This document shows, piece by piece, positions 11,002 through 21,895 of a stretch of 64,000 nt of DNA (positions are counted from its first letter, which is position 1; the number at the start of each line of letters is the position of its first letter). The stretch covers positions 19,706,041 through 19,770,040 of the forward strand of contig CM055093.1 of NCBI GenBank assembly GCA_029204225.1, in the 5' to 3' direction. The stretch comes from Diphasiastrum complanatum (lineage: Eukaryota > Streptophyta > Lycopodiopsida > Lycopodiales > Lycopodiaceae). Both the position numbers and the translations under genes were made by a program. The notes under the pieces were generated by a model. The model did no database searches, had not been told where the DNA came from, and was given only the letters and a program-made list of their open reading frames with translations.

Positions 11002-11184
11002 ATGACACTGAAAGAATTTGTGCAATTTGCAATTGAATTATTGGACCAGTTTCAACCAGAATATGATGAGAGGATACCATGTACATGCACACAATGCAAA
11101 GGCCTTAGGATTCGGACAAGGAGGATTGTCAATGATCATATTTGGGCCAATGGAGTGCACACAGAGAATCCAGGAGTACAAGAG
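11002..11184 (+). pseudogene. Transposase-associated domain exon (CACTA)
   Basis: The frame reads FVQFAIELLDQF, then CTCTQCKG and NDHIWANGV, matching the pattern of the Transpos_assoc domain found at the N-terminus of plant tnp2-type transposases: a short helix, a CxCxxC zinc ligand set and a later His. A donor site GAG/GTAAAC ends the exon at 11184. The start is undefined because no upstream ATG in frame is clearly used. It precedes the tnp2 core by about 2.3 kb, with the SET frame in between. Confidence 0.65.
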
Positions 11185-11296
11185 GTAAACTCTTTAAAGT
11201 GTTTTTCAGAAATGCTTTAATCTTTGACCCTTATGACACTTCAAGTATAGTTTGGCCAATAAATATTGAGCGATAGGATGAGTGCCACGATACTTT

Positions 11297-11475
11297 GAAG
11301 TTAATCTCTCACTTGCTTCTAAAAGGAAAAATCCAAATAGAATATTTAGATGAAGTTAATCTCTCACTTGCTTCTAAAAGAAAAAATCCAAATAGAATGA
11401 TTAGATGAAGTTAATCTCTCACTTGCTTCTAAAAGAAAAAATCCAAATAGAATGATTAGATGTAGTTAATCTTGA
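11297..11475 (+). repeat. 55-bp tandem repeat, three copies
   Basis: Units start at 11297, 11352 and 11407, each beginning GAAGTTAATCTCTCACTTG, nearly identical to each other, with a partial fourth start at 11462. They lie in the presumed intron after the Transpos_assoc exon. There is no dyad or unique spacer, so this is not a CRISPR array. Confidence 0.9.
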
Positions 11476-11512
11476 TTTCCATATTCAATCACCCATAATA
11501 GACTCATTCACG

Positions 11513-11651
<139 letters not shown>

Positions 11652-11991
11652 ATGAAAGAGTTAAAGGTAACCAACACTCCCAATTCTAGGAAGGTGTGTA
11701 GCCCTTGTTTTCTTCCGTTAAAGACGTGGTTCAAATGTTTTTTTGTTGGAAAATGAGTTCCACAAAAAAGCCCAAACGTCGCAGGGAGGGAGCATGTGGT
11801 GACATTTTGGAGTAGGATATAATCGTGTGGTTTGGGAGTTTTGATTAGCACTCTATAATGTTCTCTTTGTTTTTCTCTTCATGTGTGTTTAGGGTCGATG
11901 TGGGTGGGTGTGTGCGTGCGTGCGTGTGTTTGTGTGTGTGTTTCATGCTACTAGTTTACGGTTTGTGTTATATATTAATTTATGTTTCATG

Positions 11992-12135
<144 letters not shown>

Positions 12136-12165
12136 TGATACATCTAACATTTTCAACTTTTGTAG

Positions 12166-13190
12166 AAGAAGGACCATAAGCTGGTTTCAAGAAAAAGAGT
12201 TGCAAGAGAGATCGAGAATATTATTGATAGGATAAATCAGATGAATATTGATTTTGGATCATCATTGGTCCTAGATGATGCTCTTGTTGATAATGACCCC
12301 TTGCATGATATATTTAGTTCATCAATGCCTTGTGATTCAATCCATGTCTCCAAATCTCTAGAATGTTCTTACCACCCAATCACACCTATCCTAGATGTTG
12401 CACATGAGTCCTCCACGATATTCCACATGGATTCCACAAACTTGACCACCCCTTTAAAAAGAAAACACGTCTTGGACATATTATGGCTAGTTTGAAAGAT
12501 AATTGCAAATTACTATGCACTGATGATGTGTCAAAAGACATTCTAGGTTCTTTGTCTGACCCTCCTCTTCCACCTAGCTTGCAACCATTAGTAAAAACTT
12601 TTATTAGAAGTAGATATTCGTGTTGGCCACTCCAATCACCAATAATATTAAATGGAACACCATTTACGTATTGGGGTCAAATGTACATGATCATGCCTAG
12701 TGAACAGTTTCCTAAGGCTGGTTTGGGCCTTTTTGCATTGAGTAGTATTGAGGTCCCTTTAAATAGTGTTGTGACATTGATGCCATATGCAGGACCTCAA
12801 TACAATTGGGGTGATTGGCATGCTTTGTGTTGTCACCAATGGATGATGCAATTATATGGCTTGAATTCAAATGCTTGTTCTTTAGAGGAGCAACGCATGC
12901 AAGGAGGCAACATTTCAAGGGCAAATCGTACATACATTGATGGACGTCCAGATGTGCATAGAAACATTGTTGCATATATAAATAGTTCCATTGGCCACCC
13001 TTTATTGACGAATTGTGATTTTGAAGAACGCACCAATGGAAAAGAAGAATATTTTACTAGGAATGTAAAGGGCACTTATGTAATGGTCTGTGCCACTATA
13101 TCTATCAAGTTTGGGGAGGAATTGTTCATCAAGTATAGTTTCAACCGTCCTCTACCCAAATGTTTGCAAAAGACAATAAGTCAAATGTGA
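12166..13190 (+). pseudogene. SET-domain protein inside a CACTA transposon
   Basis: An exon opens after the acceptor TTTTGTAG at 12165 and reads KKDHKLVSRKRVAREIEN and an Asp/Ser-rich stretch; a frame change near 12480-12495 leads into a 235-codon frame (12483-13190). That frame has SET-domain landmarks: GLGLF at residues 80-84, YAG at 102-104, NIVAYINSS at 161-169, NC at 177-178 and GEELFIKY at 211-218 with the terminal Tyr. There is no post-SET Cys cluster. SET domains usually methylate lysines, often on histones. It lies between the Transpos_assoc exon and the tnp2 core on the same strand. Either it was captured by the transposon or it is an element-encoded protein. The domain call is fairly firm; activity and origin are inferred. 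Confidence 0.7.
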
Positions 13191-13269
13191 AGATTTAAAT
13201 TTTGTTGATATGTAGACATGTATAATCCATGCATCTTGATTGTATTTGGTTTGTGTCATTAAATATGTC

Positions 13270-13332
13270 AAATGTTAGGAGCATTATTCGTCATTTGCCT
13301 AGATTAAATGTTAGGAGCATTATTCGTCTTTG
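13270..13332 (+). repeat. Short direct repeat between the two SET copies
   Basis: AAATGTTAGGAGCATTATTC occurs at 13270 and again at 13306, a 36-bp period. It lies between the intact-looking SET frame and its degenerate tail copy, so it may mark the duplication. Confidence 0.85.
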
Positions 13333-13403
13333 AGTTCATTGAATGTTAACAAGTTGAAAAGACAAATCTGTCTAATAGATACATTGGTATGTTCATACTT
13401 TTT

Positions 13404-13493
13404 AAAATAAGAGGTAATTTATATTCATATGCAACATTTAGATCTATCAAGTATTGGGAGAAAATGTTTATCAAGCATTGTTTCAACCTGCTT
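13404..13493 (+). pseudogene. Degenerate second copy of the SET C-terminus
   Basis: The DNA matches 13064-13152 of the SET frame over its last conserved block, for example the shared word ATCTATCAAGT and the TTTCAACC that follows GEELFIKY. Translation reads LYSYAT, then IKYWEKMFIKHCFN, against VMVCAT and IKFGEELFIKYSFN. Small indels put parts in different frames. It ends about 20 bp before the acceptor of the first tnp2 exon. A local duplication, or a SET unit once joined to the transposase, are the simplest explanations. Confidence 0.65.
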
Positions 13494-13513
13494 CTTGTTA
13501 TTTTGATATATAG

Positions 13514-13983
13514 GATTCTTCATCCTCATTTAGTGTTGGAGACAATAATCCTCGTAATGGTCGACGAATGCAATACAACGGTCCACATATAAAGCAATTA
13601 CCTCGTCATCTACGTCAAGGCTTAAAAGAGATGATGGAAACTGATGAGCGCATTAATCAAGAGACTAATGCATCTGAATCTAGCTCATCTAGATCTACTT
13701 CTTTGCAAACAAGTTCCAACGATGAAAATGAGCTTCCAATGAATGATGAATTTGAAGTCATGGGAGACATGTTGGATGATATGTACGAGAACAATATTGC
13801 AGCTAGACACAATGAACAAGATGAGGAGGCACTTTTGTCTGAAGAAGAAAGAAAATTGCGAGAAGAATCAAAGACCTCATTGTATCCTGGAGCAAAGACA
13901 TCTTGTTTGGTGACTTTTCTACTTCTATTGAATCTTCAAGCCAAATATAGATGGAGTGACCAAACCCTCACATCATTATTTGA
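13514..13983 (+). pseudogene. tnp2 exon 1: acidic N-terminal region
   Basis: The exon opens after GATATATAG. It is Ser-, Asp- and Glu-rich through MDDEFEV-like and MLDDMYEN stretches, then reaches EESKTSLYPGAKTS and YRWSDQTLTSLFE, the segment that precedes the zinc region in tnp2 proteins. It ends at a GT in phase 2 and joins 14056 in frame. No stop interrupts it. Confidence 0.75.
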
Positions 13984-14055
13984 GTAAATTTTTTTTCATC
14001 TACTTGTCATTTTTGCTTTGAAACAGATTACAATGACTTCTTTTGTCATGTACAG

Positions 14056-14825
14056 ACTATTGAAAAACAAAATTCTTCCAGAAGGGAATGTCATGCCTAA
14101 GAGAAGAGATGAGGCACGAAAGATGTTGACTAACATCAGGATGGACTACAAGCAATATCATGCATGTCCAAAAGATTGTATTTTATATCGAGGAAGGTAC
14201 GAAGCACTCAAGAAATGTCCCATTTGTGATACTCCTCGATATAGAGATGATTTGCAAGGGGCAACCATTCCGTGCAAAGTTTTATGACATTTTCCAGTAA
14301 TTCCACGATTGCAACGTTTATTTGGTTGTAAGCAGCTCTGATTGTCGCACTAGAGTATTGTTGGACCGATTTGTGGGAATTGTAGATCTTGCACACCATA
14401 CCTCTATGGATGGGATGATGAGGGTACCTTCAGATTCACCTGCATGGAAACACATCAACAAAGAGTATCCAAGCTTTGCCAATGAGTGAAGAAATGTGAG
14501 ATTTGGTCTTGCAACAGATGGTGTAAACCCCTTTGGTGTACGAGCAACTACGTGGTCCATTTGGCCTGTTTTCTTGGTAAATCATAATATTCCTCCTTGG
14601 TTGAGTACAAAAAAGGGACACATTATGTTGACACTTTTAATTCCTGGCCAACGCAAGGTTAAGAACATGGATGTGTATCTTGAGCCGCTTATTGACGAGT
14701 TGGAAGATTTGTGGAAGGGGATAAAAGCATATGACATTTCACGCCCTTACATGAAAGGGAGTTTACACTACATGCCATTGTAATGTGGACAATGCATGAC
14801 TATCCAAGATTAGGTGAATGCTCAG
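14056..14825 (+). pseudogene. tnp2 exon 2: zinc region and catalytic core start
   Basis: It reads LLKNKILPEGN, YHACPKDCILYR and CPICDTPRYRDD (Cys pairs of the tnp2 zinc region), then HFPVIPRLQRLF after a TGA, PSDSPAWKHIN, FGLATDGVNPFG, IPPWLSTKKGH and YLEPLIDELEDLW. After a frame change near 14770 it ends with MWTMHDYPRLGECS, where the conserved Asp of the catalytic region lies. At least four stops fall between 14285 and 14490. Confidence 0.8.
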
Positions 14826-14988
14826 GTAATCATTCAAACAATGTCTATTTTGTGTACATAGGAGTTTGTTTTACAGTTACATACAACTAGTAATTCTTGA
14901 CATTTACATGATTTACTACAATGGCTATAATTATTCTTTGACATATACTTTTTTTATTAGTGATTGATAGTATCCATTTGTTGGGCAG

Positions 14989-15690
14989 GCTTTCAAACGG
15001 CTGGAAAAAATGCTTGTTTTTTGTGCGGGCCAAATCTTGTGGGAAGATACTCTTTTAGTCTAAAAAAAGTGGTTTATGAAAATCATCGTAAATACTTGCA
15101 TGAAGGCCATCCATTCAGAGACACTCATAGAAGAGTTTTGGAGGAAGAGTTGAGAGAGAGATGCCTCCAAAGAGGATGTCCGTGAAAGATTGGCGAATAC
15201 TATGGGAGGAATCTCAAGCAAAGCCAATCGATGGTATGAAAAGATTATCTATATTTCATCGTTTGGAATATTGGAATAACCTTTTGATTAATCACCTACT
15301 TGATCCCATGCACATATTTAAAAATGTGGGTAAATCTATTTGGAAACACTTGATTAATGAAAAAGATACCATTGGTGCAAGGCACGATCTAAAAGAATCA
15401 GACACCAAAAAAGAATATTGGATAAAGGATGGTGAAGATCATGCTCCAAAAGTACCTTGGACATTCACTAAGGAGGAGCTTAACCATGTGCGCTCCATTA
15501 TTCATGACATTAGAACACCAATTCGTTTTGCCCATTCTCTACGGTCATCATTCATAGTGGATGGAAAGTTGCAAGGTCTCAAATCTCATGATTGGCTAAA
15601 GATGATTCAATTCATCTATCCATTGTCAATTTGTGGGTGTTTGTCAAAAGATATTTGTGAGACCATATACAAACTATCAATCATTGTCAA
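14989..15690 (+). pseudogene. tnp2 exon 3
   Basis: It continues with AGKNACFLCGPN, HEGHPFRDTHRR and, after a frame change near 15170, FHRLEYWNNLLINHLLDPMH and NVGKSIWKHLI, matching the YW..LLRHNLDVMHIEKNV-type block of tnp2 proteins, then HDWLKMIQFIYPL. The acidic residues expected in this block appear as Asp in LLDPMH. Donor at 15691. Confidence 0.8.
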
Positions 15691-15778
15691 GTATTTACAT
15701 GTACTTGGTGCATTTTTCTATTTAGTATTTATTGATTGGAAATTCAAATAGACATAAAATGGATTGAATATGTTGCAG

Positions 15779-15952
15779 ATGGATGTGTTCAAAAGAAATT
15801 CGTGAGCTGGATCTTCTCAAGAGACATGAGGATATGGTGGAGATTGTGTGCATGTTTGAGAGATATTTTCCGACTTCCATCATGGACTCACAAGTGCATT
15901 TATTGGTGCACTTGGTTGAAGAAGTTTCTATTGCTGGTCCAGTGCACACTAG
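15779..15952 (+). pseudogene. tnp2 exon 4
   Basis: A short exon, open throughout, reads MCSKEIRELDLLKRHED and MDSQVHLLVHLVEEVSIAGPVHTR. The HL..HLV.EV...GPV pattern is one of the best conserved tnp2 segments. Flanking introns are 88 bp and 105 bp with GT-AG ends, and phase is kept on both sides. Confidence 0.8.
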
Positions 15953-16057
15953 GTATAAGTGCATAAATTATCTTTTGCATGTGTATTTAAACTAAATGAA
16001 TTGATACATGAACTCATTAAATAAAACACTTATTTTTAACCATTTGTGACTTTTTAG

Positions 16058-16570
16058 GTGGATGTTCTTTATGGAAAGGTACATGAAAGCCTTAAAAGAT
16101 TTTGTGCGTCAAAAGACAAGGCCTGAAGGTAGCATATCAGAGGGATGGTTAGTACATCAATCTCTCTTTTACGTTATTGAAATTTTGCACCAACTACATC
16201 CATCTGCTCCACTATTGTGGCGTGATGAGGAAGTCGAAAAGGTAACTAGTGAAAAACCTCAAGGGATGGGAAAGGTCCATAGGTTGGCACCCTTCCAACG
16301 AGAAAAAATTTCTACATTCGTGCTTTATAATTGTGGAGTTATGGATAAATGGTTAGACCTATATGAAGAAGAAAAAAAAGAGAGGGCCTTGTCTAGAAAG
16401 TGCCAACGACAGAATAGAGGTAGACACATGGCCTCAAGTTCACATGATCTTGAGCCATTGCCCAAGCAATGCACTATAGAGTGGATGCATGACACACTAC
16501 AAAAAGCAACCAAAGAGGGACAAAAAATATCAAAGCAGAATGGGACTTTGCAAGAGGATGCGAATGGAAG
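16058..16570 (+). pseudogene. tnp2 exon 5
   Basis: It reads WMFFMERYMKALKDFV and QKTRPEGSISEGWLV, the ERY...LK..VR....PEGSI.EGY block of the family, then a Glu/Lys-rich tail (EEEKKERALSRKC). It is open to the donor AAG/GTATTA. The phase into the next exon does not match simply, so the 16571-16695 intron call is tentative. Confidence 0.75.
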
Positions 16571-16695
16571 GTATTATTCTTTAGATACTTTATTATTAGA
16601 ACATTCTTGTTTATAACAATATTTATTTAATCATTTTGAAATACCATGTTCATTCACAATGATTATTTATGAGATTCATGTTTGTCATGTGGCAG

Positions 16696-17446
16696 TGCAA
16701 AATGTATAATGCTATATGGGCTTTTGGTTTCCACTTTCGTGTTGAAAGGATTGATAACAAGAGATGCACACACGATTGTGGTGTAATAGCATCTTTCCAA
16801 CAAGAAAGTCAAAGCAATGCACGAGATCAGAATCCCATCTCAGGAGATATAGAATACGTAGGAACTATACAAAATATTTATGATGTGTCATTTGGTGAAA
16901 GTGGACACTATTTTTTATTTGATGTGAAATGGTTCAAGTTAGTTTATAAAGGGCCAAATGCAACCGTAAAATCGGATCCAAGTGGATTTTTTGCGATTGA
17001 TTCATCAAAAACATTGAGCATGGAGTCCTTTGACACATTGGTGTTGCCTCGTCACTGTGAGCAGGTGCACATGCTATGCTATAATGTTTTTCATTTTATT
17101 GCAAGTGACTTTTCGATATGTTCTAAAATAGTGATTTTTGTAGGTGTTTTTTCAACCAGATCGACTAAACAAGATATGGTGGTTTGTAGCTCAAGTTGAA
17201 CCACGTTCACGAAGAGTATTTGAGGGTGCAAATGTTGACAATGAAATGGAAAACCTTCATTTTAACTATGAGATTGAGCTACCTAGAGACGTAATAAATC
17301 ATCAAACCATACTTGAAGCACCCACTTCCATAGATGTTGAGAATAGAAATTCTAATAGTCAAGATGATGAAATCATTTTTGAAAGTGAGAGTGATGATGA
17401 AAATCATCTAAGAGGAGATGAATTGCAAGATGATGTCGCTGATTAA
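16696..17446 (+). pseudogene. tnp2 exons 6-7: DUF4216-like C-terminal domain
   Basis: Exon 6 (to 17064) reads NGF-like FGFHFRVERID, CGVIASFQQES, EYVGTIQNIYDVSF and LFDVKWFKLV. Exon 7 (from 17144) reads QVFFQPDRLNKIWWFVAQVEPR, then an acidic tail ending at TAA 17446. The order CGV...YYG.I..I.EL......LF.C.WF and QVFY.......W.VV is the DUF4216 pattern found C-terminal to tnp2. The 79-bp intron has GT-AG ends and joins in frame. There are no internal stops. Confidence 0.75.
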
Positions 17447-17639
17447 ATTAATTCTTGTAATTCTGAATAAAAATTGATGTAATTCTGAATGAAATTGATT
17501 CTTGCAATGCTTTCAAATGATTGTTATTTAGCCAAAATAGAGTCTCATTTATGGTCAAGTAAGTGAAAAGAATAGACATAGTTTGATTTCAATCTCATTT
17601 TTTTGGAGATAATGTCGGTGAAGATAGATGTACGGCTTC
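17447..17639. other. 3' flank of tnp2 gene
   Basis: AT-rich DNA following the tnp2 stop. AATAAA at about 17466 could serve as a polyadenylation signal. Nothing else is recognisable. Confidence 0.35.
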
Positions 17640-18113
17640 ATGTTCCAAGAAAATTCTCATTTTTTAACAAATGTTGCAAAGGTAGTAAATCACTAAAAGC
17701 ATGTGAGTTAATGAAATCACCACCACAAACTATGACAAAATCAAGTGTTTCATCATAGTCAATCCCCTTGAATTGAGCATATCCCTTGGCAACTAGTCTT
17801 ATTTTATAATTGTTCACACTACCATCTTGATTAAGCTTGATCTTAAAGACCCATTTGCAAACGGTAACATTTTGTATCTGTGATGGAGGATCAATAATTT
17901 TACAAGTATCTCAAACAATGCATCATGTACTCACCTCACTTTTCATTACATCAAATTACTCTTTTGTTGCTACAGTTTCATTCACACTTGAAGGAACATC
18001 ATCAAACTTAAGGTAGTAATAAGGGCAATAAAAATTAAACAATCATCAACTTGTAATTGCTTCTCTTTTCCTTGTATTTGAGCCTTGATGGTTGCATTTG
18101 GGCTCTGATACCA
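17640..18113 (-). pseudogene. Copia RT start fragment with PBS
   Basis: Minus translation around 17690-17900 reads [32 protein letters not shown], the start of copia RT. About 200 bp to the right lies a minus-strand PBS, TGGTATCAGAGCC, at 18101-18113. Gag, protease and integrase are missing, so a large internal deletion joined the leader to the RT. It lies inside the right arm of the CACTA element. Confidence 0.7.
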
Positions 18114-18515
18114 TGTTAAAATCAAAGGTTATGAACCTCATTTGAATACTAAAACCTTGAAAAAGCATCAAAGGTTTCACTTATATCTAATAGATAGAAA
18201 ACTAGCACACAATTCAGCCTATTTTGCATCTAATTGGCAAAGGCTTTTGAACACCACAATAAAACTAGAAATAATTGATCTTCACATCCTGTCACACACG
18301 TGGAAAGTATAATACTTTGTTCAGATTCAGATCTATTCATTAGACACAAAAAATATCACATTCATCATTCATCAATTCCTCATTAAAGAGCAAACTTGCC
18401 AAAATCATTATCTCTTGATAATATCTCGAAGTAAGTACAAAATGAGCTCTCAATCCATATCAAATGATCTCGGATATGAGATTAGGTAGAGTGCCATTAG
18501 GGTAGACCCTAAACA
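18114..18515 (-). mobile_element. Copia 5' LTR of the 17.6-kb remnant
   Basis: It starts TGTTAAAATC directly beside the PBS. CCTAAACA at 18508-18515 is the best candidate for the far end. Length is about 400 bp. The boundary is inferred from TG...CA ends only. Confidence 0.45.
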
Positions 18516-18519
18516 CCAT

Positions 18520-18713
18520 GATATAATTCAATTTAAAAAAATATTTATTTAACTAATTCCATTTCATTATGAACATGCAAAAAAAAAAAAAACCTCATCA
18601 TAATACAATTCACTTTAGAAAAAAAAAATATAGCCTAATCATAATGTAATTCACTTTAGAAATATATTTATTTAACTAATTTCATGTCATTATCAACATG
18701 CAAAAAAAAAAAA
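18520..18713. repeat. A-rich tandem repeat
   Basis: Two copies of about 73 bp, beginning near 18522 and 18643 and both ending in a run of at least 12 A, with a shorter related unit between. Each contains AATATTTATTTAACTAATT or a close variant. They lie between the copia LTR and the right subterminal cluster. Confidence 0.7.
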
Positions 18714-18809
18714 ATGCGTGGATAATCCACGTAGAAGATATCCACGCGTGGATATCTTTAACTTCCGGTCTTGTCCGGTGAACAAACTGCAATTTGCGTG
18801 GAGAATCCG
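18714..18809. repeat. Right subterminal motif cluster of the CACTA element
   Basis: GCGTGGATAATCCACG (18716-18731) and TATCCACGCGTGGATAT (18740-18756) repeat the palindromic word found at 9721-10080. Two TCCGG words and GCGTGGAGAATCC follow. The cluster ends exactly where the next element's terminal repeat begins, so the transposon end itself has been lost or covered. Confidence 0.55.
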
Positions 18810-19146
18810 TGGCCTCAACTTGCAATTTCAAAGTCAAGTTGGGCCCTGTTTACGGTTTCAGTTTTTATGGGCTCACGGCCAAGCTTTTAATTAATAGAAC
18901 TGTATTACAAAAATACTTGGCACCTCCTAGCCCCGACAAACCCGGAAACTAGGGACATAAGCAGCATAAATGGAATTATTATACAACACGTAAATTAACA
19001 AATGAACAGTATTTTAATAACAGTGCAACTGGCCATTATGGACCATTTATGCGTCGGTTTTTAACAGTTCCGTGTTAGTGTAATAGCGCGCGACGATGAT
19101 TTTTCATCGAAAATAGCTTGAAAAAGAGGTCTTTTTCTCGCAAACA
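18810..19146 (-). repeat. Left terminal direct repeat of gag-only element
   Basis: It starts TGGCCTCAACTTG and ends GCAAACA. It aligns along its whole length with 21558-21895 with scattered substitutions and few indels. TG...CA ends suit an LTR. Confidence 0.8.
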
Positions 19147-19711
19147 GTGGCGACATTCACGGGTAAAGAATGGTCCCCATTCTTTGAACTCAGCATCTTA
19201 GGCTACACAAAGACCAATGGACTAGCCAATAGCATCCTAGGCTGATCCAAAAGCCATACAACAACATGTCTTCAAGATAAGCAGCAACAGATTACCCTTC
19301 TGGACCGGCCAATAGCATCCTAGGCCGACCCAAAAGGGTTCCAATCAGCATCAGATCTTCATGAAGAACATCATCTTAGGTCCTGTATACAAGGCTTGAT
19401 AATACTTTAACACAATCAGATCGCAATTAGTAGCTTAGTTTCTTTTCAATCATCATCTAAAGTTCCAATGCCTTATTCGTTGGGCTATGGAGTCCAGTCA
19501 CAGATCATAAGATAAATCATCACAAAATTTCGAATTTTCACATATCATATGGAGTTTAGAAGCGCCAGGTGCTAAATTTGCAAAACTAGCATGAATGTTG
19601 GTAACCTCACGTTGTGGAATTACTGGCTGGGTAAAGTAGTAATTATACTACTGGGCAAATTTATGGTTGGTCAATGTTTTCCGACCTTAAGAGGCGGGAT
19701 GAACTTCTAGA
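19147..19711. other. Gag-to-repeat spacer of the gag-only element
   Basis: It holds two imperfect copies of a unit containing GGCCAATAGCATCCTAGGC (near 19225 and 19310). No coding frame was seen. Confidence 0.5.
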
Positions 19712-20697
19712 TCAAGACTTTTGTTTTTCTCGTGGCTTCCATTCCCAAGCGTCTCTAACTTGGGTGTTAGTATTCAATGTTGCCATAACATGATCTTTAA
19801 GTGTCACACCATGGGCTTGACTCCTATTACACTGAGAGTCATCAACTAACATATCCACCCTCTCGTCTGGGTTTGACACATCAGGTAATAGGTGTAATAT
19901 GCGACACACATAATGCGTAAATAAACCAGTGTCAATTAGAACTTTCTCATAGTGCTCTGCCATTAAGATTGCATCGTTCACATCGGCCGGACGTTTTTGC
20001 CTTATATGAATTTCTACATCAGGCAGTAATCCACTTATGAAAGCATCCATTATCAGTTCAATCGACATTTTATATGCGGTTATGTGCTTTTGCACAAACC
20101 AACTATGTCTATGAGCATATCTACTCACAGACTCATTGTCATACTGCCTCATGGTTACCAACTGGTAACAAGAAACAGTTACATTCATCGTGGGTGAGAA
20201 TTCATCCAAGAATGCCTTTGCTAGGTGTCCCATGAGTTCAGATAATGATTTTCAAAAATTTCAATATTGTCATAGCAATTTCTAGCATGACCAGTCAAGT
20301 ATAATGGAAACAAGGGCTTCCATTCACTGGGCCGTGAAAAACCATCTAGGAAAGAGAGGTTCACAAATTTTCGTATAAAGATATCAGCTTCATCACCTCT
20401 TTCTCCATCATAATGATCTATCTTCAATAGGTAAATGGGCTTTGGCCTAACACAGAGGGAGTCGCTAGCAACCAACACAGGTTGCACAATGTTATGATCA
20501 GGTTGAACTTTTGATTTTTCACCATCATACTCCAACTCATCAAGGTTGGAAACACTTCCAACATGATCGAGGTGTTCGACAAGCTGTTGATCGTCCATTT
20601 CAGGACTTTGGGTAGAACTGTCTACCATTTCAATATCGACGCCAACACTCACCTCATGAGTAGTAGGCTTTTCATGGTCATAGTTCAGCACAACCAA
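19712..20697 (-). pseudogene. Retrotransposon gag
   Basis: Two overlapping minus frames (20221-20697 then 19712-20233) form one gag-like protein with a frameshift near 20225. Typical gag core words are visible: FPLYLTGHARNCYD, AFLDEFSP, QLVTMRQYDNESVSRYAHR and ISGLLPDVEIHIR. The N-terminal 90 residues are acidic (DIEMVDSS, DELEYDGE). No CCHC knuckle is visible. Gag would build the virus-like particle; without pol the element would rely on a partner. Confidence 0.7.
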
Positions 20698-21269
20698 TTC
20701 CTGCTAGGGTTTCATCAACTCTAAGAATTGGATTTTGAATCACAATCGGACTATGGTTAATAGTCACAAAAAAACAAGGCTTCAATGTGGATTGGAAAAC
20801 AATGACCTGCAGTTCATTAGTGTGTTTCACAAATCTTCAAGCCACACAAAACACTATCTCAACACCAAAAGAAAGTGATTCAAACAACTGTAAGGCAGGA
20901 AGACAGAAATCTTCCAAGCCTCAAATCTTTCTAAGTAAGGTGGCAAAGCTTTCCACAATACCACAATCTGCAACCAAATGTTAGAGATGGCAGAAAAAAC
21001 AAATAACACCAAATCTGATTCCACAAATGAAATGGTGAAAACACAATGCTAAAGAATAAGAAGCAGATCAATAGCAATGAAATATAAGTAGTTTGCAGCA
21101 AAGATCCAACAAAGAGGTTAGAGTGGAAGGCACCAGACAGATCAGCCTCTTCTCCTTTCCTCCTCCTTATCTCTGTGGGATTGAGCACAAATTGGAAGTG
21201 GAAGAGATGGGAGGCACCAAGCAAAACAACTTCTTCTCCTTCCCTTTCTCTCCAAACTTCTCCTCACAA

Positions 21270-21383
<114 letters not shown>

Positions 21384-21557
21384 CCCCCAAGAAGATGACA
21401 ATGAGAATGAGAATGTTGTCCCACACCCCTCCCTATACGTAGGGGCTCAATGGGCTGGAGGTGCACCCCTTCAAGAAATGGGGCACCTCCTTATAACTTT
21501 TAAAAACTGACTCAAAAAATAGGGCACTGGCCCAAATTTGTTTTTTAGCACCTAACT

Positions 21558-21895
21558 TGGCCTCAACTTGCAATTTCAAAGTCAAGTTGGGCCCTGTTTA
21601 CGGTTTCAATTTTTTTGGGATCGCGGCCAAGTTTTTACTTACTAGAGCTGTATTACGAAAATACTTGGCACCTCCTAGTCCCGACAAACCTGGAAACTAG
21701 GGGCATAGGCCACATAAATGGAATTATTATACAACACATAAATTAACAAATGAACAATATTTTAATAGTAGTGCTATCGGGCATTATGGGCCATTTACGC
21801 GTCATTTTTTAACAGTTTCGTGTCAGCGTAATACCGCGCGACGACGATTTTTCATCTAAAATAGCTTGAAAAAGAGGTCTTTTTCCCCACAAACA
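21558..21895 (-). repeat. Right terminal direct repeat of gag-only element
   Basis: It starts TGGCCTCAACTTG and ends ACAAACA. Immediately right, the minus-strand copia RNase H resumes at the TRKS block, so this edge is a genuine insertion boundary. Confidence 0.8.

Larger units (their letters stand above)
13514..17446 (+). pseudogene. CACTA (En/Spm) tnp2-type transposase gene
   Basis: Seven exons can be followed: 13514-13983, 14056-14825, 14989-15690, 15779-15952, 16058-16570, 16696-17064 and 17144-17446. Most introns are 72-163 bp with GT-AG ends and matching phase. The protein follows the tnp2 plan: an acidic N-terminal region ending SLYPGA, the HACPKDC/CPIC zinc region, GVNPFG, PPWLSTKKG, DVYLEPLIDEL, WTMHDYP, RPEGSISEG and a DUF4216-like end. 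In-frame stops at about 14285, 14337, 14346 and 14488 and frame changes near 14770 and 15170 make it a pseudogene. Several stops are TGA, as expected from CGA by methylated-CpG decay. It would have cut and moved the element by its short inverted ends. Confidence 0.85.

Noticed and set aside
11297-11475. Possible CRISPR-like array
   Set aside because: Units are contiguous 55-bp tandem copies without unique spacers, in plant DNA.
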